A program made the position numbers and the translations under genes. Positions 1 through 13,195 of a DNA stretch of 64,000 nucleotides are shown here, piece after piece (position 1 is the stretch's first letter; each line of letters opens with the position of its first letter). Under the pieces are notes generated by a model. It worked only from the letters and a program-made list of their open reading frames with translations, searched no databases and had not been told where the DNA came from. The stretch is from Portunus trituberculatus (Eukaryota; Arthropoda; Malacostraca; Decapoda; Portunidae), in contig NC_059292.1 in assembly GCF_017591435.1 (NCBI RefSeq), forward strand, positions 27,784,043-27,848,042, read 5' to 3'.

Positions 1-321
1 GTAGCATCCTCGAGTTGTGTAACCCAAGGTTTTGTCCTTTCTTCGTTCATCCTTTCTTCCTTCCTTGCCTCGACCTTTCATTCACTTGTATCCTTTCTTC
101 TTCATACCCCCCTTCATAATATACTCCTTTCCTTGCTATTCATCCTCTTCTTTTTCTCTTCCCTACTTTCTTCCTCCCTTGGCTATATTCCTCTTGTACT
201 CCAAGCCACTTCTTTGCTTCTTTCCTTCAGTCTCTTGTTCTTTTCCTTACCTCCCATGCTCTCTCCTTTCCTCCACGTCCCTTGTCTGCCTGCCAGTCTT
301 ACCATCGCCGTGTAATGACAG
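1..321 (+). other. Pyrimidine-rich intron tail upstream of zinc-finger exon
   Basis: The stretch is rich in TTCC and CTT runs, with no convincing coding frame. It ends in a long pyrimidine tract and a CAG at 319-321. This looks like the acceptor of the next exon, because the zinc-finger frame has a stop (316-318) just upstream. Confidence 0.4.
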
Positions 322-452
322 GTGTGTGGGCAAACCATAGCGAGGGGCGAGCATCGATCCCACATGGCCTCCCACACCGCGCATCGGCCGCTTCACTGTG
401 CTGTGTGTGGCCGTGGCTTCCACCAGACCGAGGATCTCAAGAGACATATCAG
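322..452 (+). CDS. C2H2 zinc-finger gene, penultimate exon
   Basis: The exon encodes part of a nuclear C2H2 zinc-finger protein, presumably a DNA-binding transcription factor. A finger begins at HCAVCGRGFHQTEDLKRHI and lacks its last His until spliced to the next exon. Before it is the end of an earlier finger (VCGQT...HMASH) joined by the linker-like TAHRPLHC; the spacing between its second Cys and first His is one residue short of the usual twelve. The exon ends CAT ATC AG with donor GTGAGG at 453, phase 2. The acceptor at 320-321 is inferred from an in-frame stop upstream and the CAG. An in-frame Met at 364 is an alternative start but would cut off the upstream finger. The family is clear; the gene within it cannot be named from two or three fingers. 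Confidence 0.72.
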
Positions 453-590
453 GTGAGGGAGCCTTGGAAAGTATTGCAGATGCATTCAGTGTTAAAAGTT
501 CTTTAGGATGCTGGAACCCTTGATAATACAATGCGTGTACTGTCATGTGTTTGCTGACTGTTGAGTGTGGTGCTTGTTCTATCCTGACAG

Positions 591-714
591 GATCCACACG
601 GGGGAAAAACCGTATAAATGTTCGGTGTGCGGCGTAGCGTTCAGGCAGCGTGGCCACCTCTCCCGCCACGTGTTCAAGTACCATCCAGAGCAGCGGCCGC
701 CCCTGGCCAAGTGA
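591..714 (+). CDS. C2H2 zinc-finger gene, terminal exon
   Basis: Acceptor TGACAG precedes 591. The first base completes the AG|G arginine codon, and the exon then reads RIHTGEKPYKC, supplying the second zinc-binding His of the previous finger and the classic TGEKPYKC linker. A complete last finger follows (CSVCGVAFRQRGHLSRHVFKYH; C-x2-C-x12-H-x4-H). A short Pro-rich tail ends at TGA 712-714. The 138-nt intron from 453 to 590 keeps phase 2. Splice sites, frame and protein pattern agree, so this is a real gene end rather than a chance ORF. Confidence 0.8.
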
Positions 715-865
715 CCGTCTCGCCGCCGCCACCCACAAGTAGCTAGCTCATCTATCTTGTATTGTACTGCCGTGTTGATAGTAATAATACTCGAGGCTAC
801 GGATGTCATTACCAAACCACTCGTTAATAAGACAACACTAAGAGGCTATTTTTGTATAGGCTCCC

Positions 866-932
866 CATATACATATACATATATACATATACATATATAC
901 ATATACATATATACATATATACATATACATAT
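866..932. repeat. (ATATAC)n microsatellite
   Basis: Imperfect repeats of ATATAC/ATAC. They end about 13 bp before recognisable gypsy retrotransposon sequence, so they mark the 5' truncation of that element. Confidence 0.9.
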
Positions 933-944
933 AAAAGAAAGTCC

Positions 945-3772
<2,828 letters not shown>

Positions 3773-3775
<3 letters not shown>

Positions 3776-3830
3776 TCACCAAGGCCTGATCACCGGCAAC
3801 CAGCAGTCGTTGCCCTGTCAGTGCAAGGTC
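3773..3830 (-). mobile_element. SINE 3'-end fragment
   Basis: On the - strand the sequence ends GGTGAATTACACACAC and runs into an (AC)n array. The copies at 27812-28735 end the same way. Only the last 50-60 bp of the SINE remain. Confidence 0.45.
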
Positions 3831-4154
3831 AGCGCTCATTATTACCTACATTGACATTATTATCATTGGTAGTATATTCAACATTAGAATATTTATTGTC
3901 TAGGTATAACAGCTAGCCGATAAGTACCCGAAATATTTCTTCGTTCAGAGGAGTAAAACCCAATAGTGGAGATAATCACCCAAAAGGCAATAGCATTTGT
4001 TCTGCTGCCTTACCTTCCTCTATTCTCTCATCTGTTTGCAACACTACCTAACGTTATCCTCCTTTTCTAGATATCATGTATTATTAATTTTCTTTGATAA
4101 ACTATTCTGGAGTAGTAAATACACTTCATTTGTAACTGATTTCATGTTTAACTC

Positions 4155-4345
4155 CTTATCTGCCCCGTGTCCTTAGTGGTCACGCGGATAAAGGCGCCTC
4201 ATTCTGCCACGATGGTGGTAGATTGCGGGGCATCGATTCGAACCCCACTAATGACATCTAGCAGCTAAATGGCCTTTGTTGCATAGCAGCAGGACAAATT
4301 TCTTCATTGGAGGGGGCTCCCTTGTGATGACTTAATTTGAGGATT
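4155..4345 (+). mobile_element. tRNA-derived SINE
   Basis: A tRNA-like head with an A-box-like TTAGTGGTCACG and a B box GATTCGAACC near 4235 sits at pol III promoter spacing. A non-tRNA body follows (CTAGCAGCTAAATGGCC...). There is no CCA end or clear cloverleaf, so a SINE is favoured over a tRNA gene. The 3' limit is uncertain. Confidence 0.5.
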
Positions 4346-4599
4346 ATTTAATCCTTTTTAATCCTTATCTGTCCTGATCTTGCATTGAATTTAACGTTAC
4401 CTTTCCCTTCTTGGGATCATATATCATTTATTGTCTTAAAGAAATTATAAATTAGATTAACATTCATCAATGAAAAAAGTAATTACTGTTTGGGGGTTGT
4501 CTGTCATATCGCTTCGAAGACATGTTTGTCTCGAACGACAACAATGCGCCTTGTTTACTGGACTAACAACCTTTGTGCATTAAATTGATTAAGTAAGAA

Positions 4600-4601
<2 letters not shown>

Positions 4602-4647
<46 letters not shown>
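4602..4647. repeat. (TC)n microsatellite
   Basis: About 23 perfect TC units. Confidence 0.97.
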
Positions 4648-4652
<5 letters not shown>

Positions 4653-5474
4653 TTATTCCCGAAACATTTATGATTAGTTTGAAACAGTAGGAAGTTCGAA
4701 TCCACGGACCACGCTTAGCCTCATTGCTCGGTTTGTTCCCCGCTGAGTGGGTCTACGCCGCTCCACGTCTTCGCTACTCCGAGGAAAGAATGGAGAACTA
4801 CATCTTAGTTACACCTGCTACGTCTTATGTTCTCCATATAGGTACGTGTTTAGTTGTGTTTGTTTTAAGATCTATAGAATATATGGCTTTCTTGTTTATT
4901 GCGGGGAACTCTGTAGGAAGTACATCCTGCAGTTTATCTGATGTGGTCTCAAGATTGAAGCAGATGTTAGGCAGGGAATATACTCGTATATCATTATGGA
5001 AGGCCAGGAATAGATCGTGTAAGGTGTGTGGTCTTTGCAATGGAAGTATGTGACCTGCTGGCGGACTGTGCTATGGACAAAGGGTGTAGTGTAGTAGGAT
5101 GGTCCACGAGATTAATCCTTTCCACCAGTCTCTACTTAACTATCTGTCTGCCGATGTACGAGCGTGGAATTTTGACATGGGGTACCCAGTGTGAGATTGC
5201 CTGCCTGATATAATGTACTATTATTCTTTTCTTGTTAAATCTCGGGAGGGGATTGGAGTTCATCTTGGACGGGCACCTTTCAGTAAGAATACGAGGCAGA
5301 AGACCCAAAAAGTGGAAACAATCCAACTACCGTAGTTATGGCCTTAATTAAACATTAGTCAGTAGTTTGTTAGATCCCCTCAATCGTTATTTTTGTGTAT
5401 GCTGTCATTCGAAAATCCTTCCATGCAATAGGCCAGGAGCTGGTATGTAGACACTGCCAGAAGATGTGTGAGTA
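4648..5474. other. Unassigned DNA
   Basis: A frame of 109 codons begins at 4724 and is GC-moderate at its start, but it has no recognisable domain and no supporting splice sites. I do not call it a gene. Confidence 0.4.
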
Positions 5475-5602
5475 CTAGGGATGTGCGGTATCGACAAAAA
5501 AGTCGGTATCAATATTACCGGTATTCTGAAACGTACAGATATGTTTCGGTTCGATAAGCAAATATAATAGTGGTATACCGGTATTTCATAAATTAATCCG
5601 GT
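5475..5602 (+). mobile_element. Possible hAT-type transposon end
   Basis: TAGGGATGTGCGGTATCG resembles hAT terminal sequences. It is followed by interspersed GGTAT/ATACC/ACCGGT motifs. No matching opposite terminus was found, so this is a fragment at best. Confidence 0.25.
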
Positions 5603-5726
5603 TTTTTTTTTTCGCATTGAAAACGTTTCTTTATTTAACATTTGCGGACAGTCTGTAAATATAATCACACAAGTTAGTTCAGGTGACTTAAAAGGTGCGT
5701 CAGTGGTCCTATCCTTATGGTGACAT

Positions 5727-6037
<311 letters not shown>

Positions 6038-6496
6038 TTCTTGCTATCGTTTTTTTTTATTCGCCTTTTCTTAGGTGTAAACTGTTTTCTATTCTGTAAT
6101 AAATAGAATGTGTAAGTGTTGCATTCCTCTGGTTTTATTTCGTATGATTAATGATAACGGCACTTTCCTTGACTCGTATTAATGTTTACTGTAGTACACA
6201 TCTTCCAGCCAGCCTGTCTTTATCATGACTGAACCAGACACCGTCCAAAATGAGTTTATTTTAAAAGAAGACTCGCTCAGCTAAGTGCACTGTGCTATAG
6301 TGGAGCAACGCAACCCTCATTTCAAGAGATGGGGATAACAGACTGCGAAAAGTACCACCAAAAACATCTAGATAAGTCTAGGCTGCACTAGCTGACAAGG
6401 AGAAAGAAAATGAACAGAGGCATCTCTGAGTCAGAAGCAGCTCACCTTATTCGTCTTTGCGCCTTTTGTTTTTCAGATGGCCTCTTCTTCTCGTGC
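6038..6496. other. AT-rich non-coding DNA
   Basis: No gene, repeat family or splice-flanked frame seen. Confidence 0.5.
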
Positions 6497-6820
6497 TTTT
6501 TTTTTTTTTTTTTTTTTACGGTAAGGCCTATAGCGCCTGTAGGCACACTTGAAGAGTGTATGGGAAGCGCTGTTCAGCTTCCGCCCATTAATGGCGCAGG
6601 CAATTTTATTTATAGTGGTACCCATATTAGGGCCCATATCACCACCCAAGCTCATCTTGAGTGTAACCACCTAGAACTGGGCATCATGGTGACATGTAGG
6701 TAACTTTAAACCACTCGACAAATGGCAAAGTGTTTTAAGGCTGTACGTGGTGGGATTCGAACCTACGCATGGACGTCTGCCCGATCCCACGCTCACCACC
6801 GTATCTACTATGCCACCGCC
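6497..6820 (-). mobile_element. tRNA-derived SINE, full length
   Basis: Read on the - strand: a tRNA-like head with A-box region GTGGCATAGTAGATACGG and B box GGTTCGAATCCC, a body of about 240 bp (AAGTTACCTACATGTCACC and so on), and a poly-A tail (T run 6497-6517 on +). A second, 3'-truncated copy lies at 12440-12632. Both share the head and the segment GACATGTAGGTAACTTTAAA on the + strand. Confidence 0.75.
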
Positions 6821-7712
6821 TTCTGCTGTTACGTTTTTCATGGTTGGTACCTTGGCGTTTTTTCTTCTGTTTCTCGAGTTTTAGGAGGCCGGTTTTTCCG
6901 TATGGCCCCTCCTCGTTAATGAGTTGTTGCCGGGCTGGTGGTTTGGGAATTCAGGGGCTAATGAGGGTAGAGTTGGTTCTCGCCCACTTTTCCCTCTTCC
7001 CTGACCTTCTCCATGTTGCTCCCTTTTGCACCCCACTTCCAGAGTTTGGAGTCACACTTAGAGCCACCTCCTCTGCCCATGTTCTTGGCGCACAGAGCAG
7101 ACTTGGCTCCTTGGCCCTGGTTCAGTAGTTTGAGGCTTGGCTTCAAACCTGCCCAGCCTTTCTCCTGTTTGGGTTACCACTTTTTGGATGCCCCTTCAGG
7201 GATGCTCCGTTGAGAGTTTACCCCTCTCGGGTATCTCCTACGGAAAGGAGCTGTTGACGTTTCCCGTCCAGAGACAGACCGATGCTGTGTCCTCCTCAGT
7301 CATGACATGGCACGTAGCTACGGTATATGATATTTTCAGTTGCCACATTACTAAAATGTCAAGACACACAGTGTATCCTTTAACCAGCCAAACCACCGTA
7401 TTCACATTTTCCTGCACTGATTATGAAGCATTTAGGCCTGCAGGCATGACGAGTAAATAATACTGAAATGAGGAAATGAACAGCTTGTTTGACCGAGGCG
7501 GGGATGTCACCTGCCTCCTGCCACCTGGGCCCTGCCACCAGTGTTAATTAATACAGACACACACTTAAATTTCATGATCTACTTTTAAACAACTTTGTTT
7601 TTTTGACCAGACAATTTCACGTCCTCGTTGTATTCAAGACAATTTCACGTCCTCATTGTATTCACTATTCACCTTATGATTGCTTCATTAAGGGAGCACC
7701 TTCCCTAAAATG
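6821..7712. other. Unassigned DNA
   Basis: GC-moderate, with several chance frames in different phases and no family match. A 27-bp unit, (G)ACAATTTCACGTCCTC and onward, occurs twice in tandem at about 7610-7670. Confidence 0.4.

Positions 7713-7771
<59 letters not shown>
7713..7771. repeat. (CA)n microsatellite at 5' edge of LINE A
   Basis: About 29 CA units. LINE A sequence begins at the next base. The Thr-His frame through it is an artefact. Confidence 0.96.
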
Positions 7772-7774
<3 letters not shown>

Positions 7775-10700
7775 AAGGAAAAATGATGAGCGGTCTGAGG
7801 AGGAAAGAGAAAAGTTTTTTTGGAGAGTTATAGGAGAGAGTCAGAAAGTGGTATGTGGAAAGAAGGAATGCGGAGAAACCACTAGAGGGAGCAGTGGATG
7901 GACCGTAATGTATACTAATATAGATGGGATACTGTCAAGTAGATTGGAATTGCAAGACTGTATGATGGTGGAAAAGCCTGATATAGTGTGTTTGACTGAG
8001 ACAAAATTGCATGAAAAAACAAAGATAAATTTGGATAATAAATATAATATATGGAGAAAGGATAGAGAGAGTAAAGGTGGAGGAGGGGTTATGATTATGA
8101 CGAAGAAATAAATAAATGTGGATAAGGTTTGGTATGGGAAGAACAATGCAGAAGTGATAAGCATAAGGATAAAAAGTGATGGAAAAGAATTAATAATCAT
8201 GGTGACCTATGTACCTCGTAAAACAAATTCTTGGACATTAAGGGAATACGACAATATGATCAAGGATACTTTATACTCAGTGTTTCCCAACCTTTTCGCA
8301 GCGATTACCCAAAAATACAATTTCACAATCATCCATTACACCAATGAACAAATACTCGTAATATAGGAAAAAAAGTAACTATTTCATACTTCAAAAACAG
8401 ACAAAATAGAAACTATGCAACACAATAATGCAAATCTATAATACGAAAAGAAGTAATTTTAGTTCATACATAGAAAGCAGAAAAAATTAATAGAAATCTT
8501 CATTGAAATTATATGAAAATGTAAACTGATTGCCTCATCCCATGCCAAACATCCATTACCCCAAAAATATGGGGTCATTACCCCACTGGGGTAATTTACT
8601 CCTAGGTTGGGAACCACTGCTTTATAGAGTTTGGAAAGTGTATTATCTGGAAAAAGAAAGGTGATACTAGTAGGAGATTTTAATTGTAAGGAGGTGGATT
8701 GGGAAAATCTAGTAAGTGGTGTTGGAGAGGAAGCATGGGGAGAGAGATTTCTTAATCTAATGATGGAAAATATGATGGGAACAGAGGGTGAAGGAAAATA
8801 CTAGATATAGAGGAGATGATGAACCGGCTAGACTGGATTTGGTGTTAACAAGAGAAGTGTACCTATGTGGAGATATACAATACAAATGTCCTTTGGGAAA
8901 GAGTGATCATGTGGTTATGGAAATGCAGATAGCAACAACACAGCGAAGGAAGGACGAGACATACAGGAGTGGTAGATTGAATTATAGAAAGATGGACACA
9001 GAAAGTTTGAAAAATTATTTCAGAAAATTAGATTGGGAGATGTTACAAATCAGAGAAGTGCAAAAGAAATATGAGATTTTTATGAAATATTATAAAGAAG
9101 GAGTTATGAAATTTGTACCAAAGTATAAACCGAGAGAGGAAGGAAGAAAGGATTGGTTTAATGCAACTTGTGTTAAGGCTAAGGAAAAGAGAGATGTGGC
9201 TTGGAAAAGATGGAAAAGAGCAGGAATATACTAAATAAGGAGAATTATAGAGTGGCGAGAAATGAGTATGTGAGGGTAAGGAGGAGGAAGAAAGAAAATT
9301 TGAAAAAGATATTGTAGACAAGAGTAAGGAACATCCAAAATTGTTTTACAGGTTCATAAATGGTAAACTTAAAAGAGAGAGTCCATTGAAAGATTAAAAG
9401 GAGAGCAAGGGATAGTAGATGACCCTAAGAATATAGCGGAATTGCTAAATAATAGGTTTCAGCAAGTATTTACTGAAGAAACAATGTTTGTAAAGCCTCA
9501 GAATGTACAAGGAAATGTGCACATGGATGACATTAAGATACCTAAAAGGAGTTATATAAAATGTTGGAGGAACTTAAAGATGATAAAGCGATGGGACCAG
9601 ATGAAGTTTCAGGAAAATTATTGAAGGAGTGTAGAGAAGAATTGATTGATCCATTATATGATATTATAAGGTGTTCATTAGAAACAGGGGAAGTACCAGT
9701 AGAGTGGAAGAGAGCTGAAGTGGTGCCCATTTATAAGGGAGGCAGTAAGGAAGAGCCTCTTAACTATAGACCTGTGTCTCTAACAAGTGTGGTCGGTAAG
9801 ATTTGTGAGAGGGTGATAAAGAAATATTGGATACGGTTCCTGGAGGATCATAAGTTATTATCGGATCATCAATTTGGCTTTAGGAAAGGGAGGTCATGTG
9901 TAACAAATCTACTGAGCTTTTATTCAAGAGTGGTTGACAAAATACAAGAGAGAGAGGATGGATGGACTGTGTATATTTGGATTTAAAGAAAGCTTTTGAC
10001 AAGGTACCTCACATGAGACTGTTATGGAAATTAGAGATTTATGGAGGACTGAAAGGAAAAGTGTTAAAGTGGATGGAAAACTACTTGAGATGGAGGGAGA
10101 TGAGAACGGTAATAAGGGATGCAAAGTCGGACTGGTTGGTGGTGGAGAGTGGAGTCCCACAAGGCTCAGTGCTGGCACCAATACTTTTCCTTGTATATAT
10201 TAATGACATGCCAGAGGAGTAAACAGTTATATTAATTTGTTTGCGGATGATGCGAAGTTGTGTAGGTGTGTGAAGAGTGAAGAAGATTGTGAAATTTTAC
10301 AGGCAGATCTGGATAAGATTTGGGAGTGGAGCAAGAGGTGGCAAATGGAATTTAATCTGAGCAAAAGTCATGTGATGGAGATGGGAAGAGTGGAAGACGG
10401 CCAAGAGGGTCATATAAGATGGGTGAAGAAGTAGTGTTGAAAAAGGTGGAAAAGGAAAAGGATTTGGGAGTGATAATACAAGACCATGGGCAGTTTGAGG
10501 CTCATATTGATAAGATGTTTGGAGAAACGTATAATTTGATAAAAATATTGGATTAGCCTTCCATTATATGGATAAAGATATGATGAAGAAATTAATTAGT
10601 ACGGTAATTAGACCAAGATTGGAATATGCTGGAGTGGTTTGGTCCCCTTATAAAAAGAAGCATATAAGGAAGTTGGAGAGATTGCAGAGAATGGCAACAA

Positions 10701-11111
10701 AAATGGTTCCGGAATTGGCAGAAATGACCTATGAGGAGAGATTAAAAGAAATGAATTTGCTTACCTTGGAACAAAGAAGAGAAAGAGGAGATTTAATACA
10801 GGTTTATAAACTGTTGAACGGACTGGATGAAGTGGATAATGAGCAAATGATGTTGAGAGAGGAAAACTTAAATAGAACTACAAGATCGCATAGTAAAAAG
10901 ATAGCCAAGGGAATATGCTTGAAGGATGTGAAGAAATATAGTTTCCCACAAAGATGTGTGGAGGTGTGGAATGGTTTGAGTGAGGAGGTGGTGTCAGCGA
11001 AGAGTGTGCATAGTTTTAAAGGAAAGTTGGATGTGTGTAGATATGGAGACGGGGCCACACGAGTATGATACCCAGGCCCTGTAAAATTACAACTAGGTGA
11101 ATACACACACA
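7772..11111 (+). mobile_element. Non-LTR retrotransposon (LINE) copy A, 5'-truncated
   Basis: A LINE of the CR1/Jockey superfamily. It starts in the end of ORF1, then has an APE-type endonuclease (YTNIDGILSSRLEL at about 7912; CLTETKLHE; VGDFNC near 8680; PLGKSDHVV near 8895) and a reverse transcriptase (KAMGPDEVSGKL at about 9590; SGVPQGSVLAPILF at about 10150; NLFADDAKLC near 10240). A C-terminal region follows (RRERGDLIQVYKLLNG; a TAT-GAT stop context near 11069). The 3' end is ACAACTAGGTGAATACACACAC. Stops and frameshifts near 8110, 8800, 9235, 9985 and 10430 make it inactive. A hAT-like insertion at 8277-8619 breaks the endonuclease. It is more diverged from copies B and D than these are from each other. 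Confidence 0.9.
8277..8619. mobile_element. Non-autonomous hAT-like element (MITE) with 8-bp target duplication
   Basis: Terminal inverted repeats are CAGTGTTTCCCAACCT on the left (8278 on) and CAGTGGTTCCCAACCT as the reverse complement of the right end, 15 of 16 matching. It is flanked by CTTTATAC (8269-8276) and CTTTATAG (8620-8627), a target-site duplication with 7 of 8 identical. Removing the insert and one duplicate restores alignment with the endonuclease region of LINE copies B and D. It has no transposase, so it must have been moved in trans by a hAT transposase. Confidence 0.87.
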
Positions 11112-11248
11112 CAGCGTTGCCAGATCTACCGATAAGTCGGTAGATCTACTGAATTTCTGATGGAACTACCGATCTACAGACAGATTTCGAAAATATGGTC
11201 AAATCTACTGATTTTTCGATCAAACTTCCCGAGAAATCCACGAAAATC

Positions 11249-11288
<40 letters not shown>

Positions 11289-11316
11289 TGAGGTTACACA
11301 GCGCTTAGACACGACG

Positions 11317-11362
<46 letters not shown>

Positions 11363-12023
11363 TTGTGGAGTACGTGTCTCTTTCATGTACCGAATCTCAG
11401 CTGACGGACAACAAACCGATAGTACTGTAACTGATGTCGCTGGTTCGGCGCTATACAGTCTTGACTCTTAGGCTCCTAAGACACACACACGCACCTGTAA
11501 GTCTTCAGAGAATATACTTATGCTGTTTAAAAGTTCAATTTTGTGTTGATTTAAAATAGAGCCTAAAATATTAGCGGGCTGCGTTTGCGAAGTGATGTGG
11601 GTGGAGTGCGCTAATTTACGAGTGTAGCCAACTACTTACTGTTCTCTAAACTCAACGTATCTACGGTTTTGTATTAGCTGGTTGTGGATAATTGGTTGGA
11701 TAGAACATTGATTTGTTCGGAGGATGGGAGAAAAGGAACTGCCTCTTGTAGGTCTATCTGGCCTCTTGCAGTCTCCTTATTTCTTAAGTTCGTATGTTCA
11801 TTTTCTTTATGCACTTAGATCAAAGTGTTCCAATTTTTGTGTTTTTCTTTTTCATTTGAGTACCGGAAGATATGAAAAGTATAATTTGTCTGCGGAATTC
11901 TCAGCATGATCTTATTCTTTAATAATAAACCTTTAAAAAAACAAAAACAAAAAATCGTGTTTGTTGCACGTGTATTTAATAATATTTACCTTTGGCAGAT
12001 AATATAAAAAGACATGTGACGTG

Positions 12024-12116
<93 letters not shown>

Positions 12117-12194
12117 CTACCGAAAAAAGTTTCCAATCTACTGATTTTTTAAACTAAAATCTACTGAGAATTCATCAATCCCATCTGGCACACT
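11112..12194. mobile_element. Non-autonomous hAT-like element in the (CA)n tail of LINE A
   Basis: The left end reads CAGCGTTGCCAGATCTACCG and the right end, reverse-complemented, CAGTGTGCCAGATGGG. Both are typical hAT termini. The flanks are CACACACA on each side (11104-11111 and 12195-12202), consistent with an 8-bp duplication but weak because the target is a CA repeat. Inside are related TCTACTGA/TCTACCGA motifs near both ends, (GA)n at about 11250-11286 and 11320-11357, and (TA)n at about 12026-12113. No transposase is seen. Confidence 0.72.
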
Positions 12195-12219
12195 GCACAC
12201 ACACACACACACACACACC
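12195..12219. repeat. (CA)n, remainder of the LINE A tail
   Basis: Continues the CA run at 11103-11111 that was split by the hAT-like element. Confidence 0.8.
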
Positions 12220-12439
12220 ATGGCATCCCTGGAACCCTGATCCGCCAACCCCTGCCCCTTCACTTTGCAGCCAAAGGCTTTAGGGCGTTTTTCGAGTGTT
12301 TTGCATGTGTTATAAGGAGTTGCTGTGTTAGAGTAAGTGGAGTAGGTGGAGATGGATGGGTGGGGAGGATTGTTGGAGGGAGGGGAGGGTCTTCTAGTGT
12401 CATACATGCAGTGAGGTGTTGGCTAGATCTCTAAGCAGG
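12220..12439. other. Unassigned DNA
   Basis: GC-moderate, no family or gene recognised. Confidence 0.4.
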
Positions 12440-12632
12440 TGTTTCTAGAGGCAGTGACCGTTATTAAGTGCATAACGAACACCTAGAACCTGTGTATGAT
12501 GTTGACATGTAGGTAACTTTAAACCACTCGACAAATGGCATAGCTTCAAAGTGGTATGTGGTGGGATTCGAACCTACGCGTGGACGTCTCCCCAATCCAA
12601 CACTCACCACCTTGTCCACAACGCCGCTTCAT
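12440..12632 (-). mobile_element. tRNA-derived SINE, 3'-truncated second copy
   Basis: Same family as 6497-6820. It has the B box (GGTTCGAATCCC on -) and the shared AGGTAACTTTAAACCACTCG segment on +. The poly-A end is missing. Confidence 0.68.
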
Positions 12633-12840
12633 GGTGCCAAACAAGGAAGATATAGAGAGGAAGTTGTGGTGTGGGTTAAAGTTTAGAGGATAGCGATGGT
12701 GCTGCCATCTGTTAGAAGCGAATACGTTCATAGAAAACGTTTTCAGGAGTAACTTAAGATTTCTCCCTTATTTCCTCCCCATCCCCTAATTTTTCCCTGC
12801 ATTCTCTTGTGGTTATGAACTTATAAAGCAAATAAAACAT

Positions 12841-12989
<149 letters not shown>

Positions 12990-13031
12990 ACTTGTTACTT
13001 GGGGTGTTTTTGTTCAAGGCTCCGGTCCACT

Positions 13032-13195
13032 GCGAGGGAGCGCTCAGCAGAGCCTCCCTCAAAAGCAACTAGCATCTATAATTGTCTTTGATTTCCATGC
13101 CGTTAAAATCGTAGCGAGGGAGCGCTCAGCAGAGCCTCCCTCAAAAGCAGCTAGGATGTATAATTGTCTTTGATTTCCATGCCGTTAAAATCGTA
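13032..13195 (-). repeat. Tandem 82-bp duplication with stem-loop at LINE 3' end
   Basis: Units 13032-13113 and 13114-13195 are almost identical. Each contains GAGGGAGCGCTC and GAGCCTCCCTC, which pair as an 11-bp stem with one bulge. The ORF2 stop (13151) lies in the second unit, so one hairpin is at the stop codon and one is in the 3' UTR. Confidence 0.85.

Noticed and set aside
247..738. 163-codon - strand frame over the zinc-finger region
   Set aside because: It is the antisense shadow of the spliced zinc-finger exons, which have consistent splice sites and domain pattern on +.
4724..5053. 109-codon frame as a host gene
   Set aside because: No domain, no splice or poly-A support, and composition not distinctive. 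Left unassigned.
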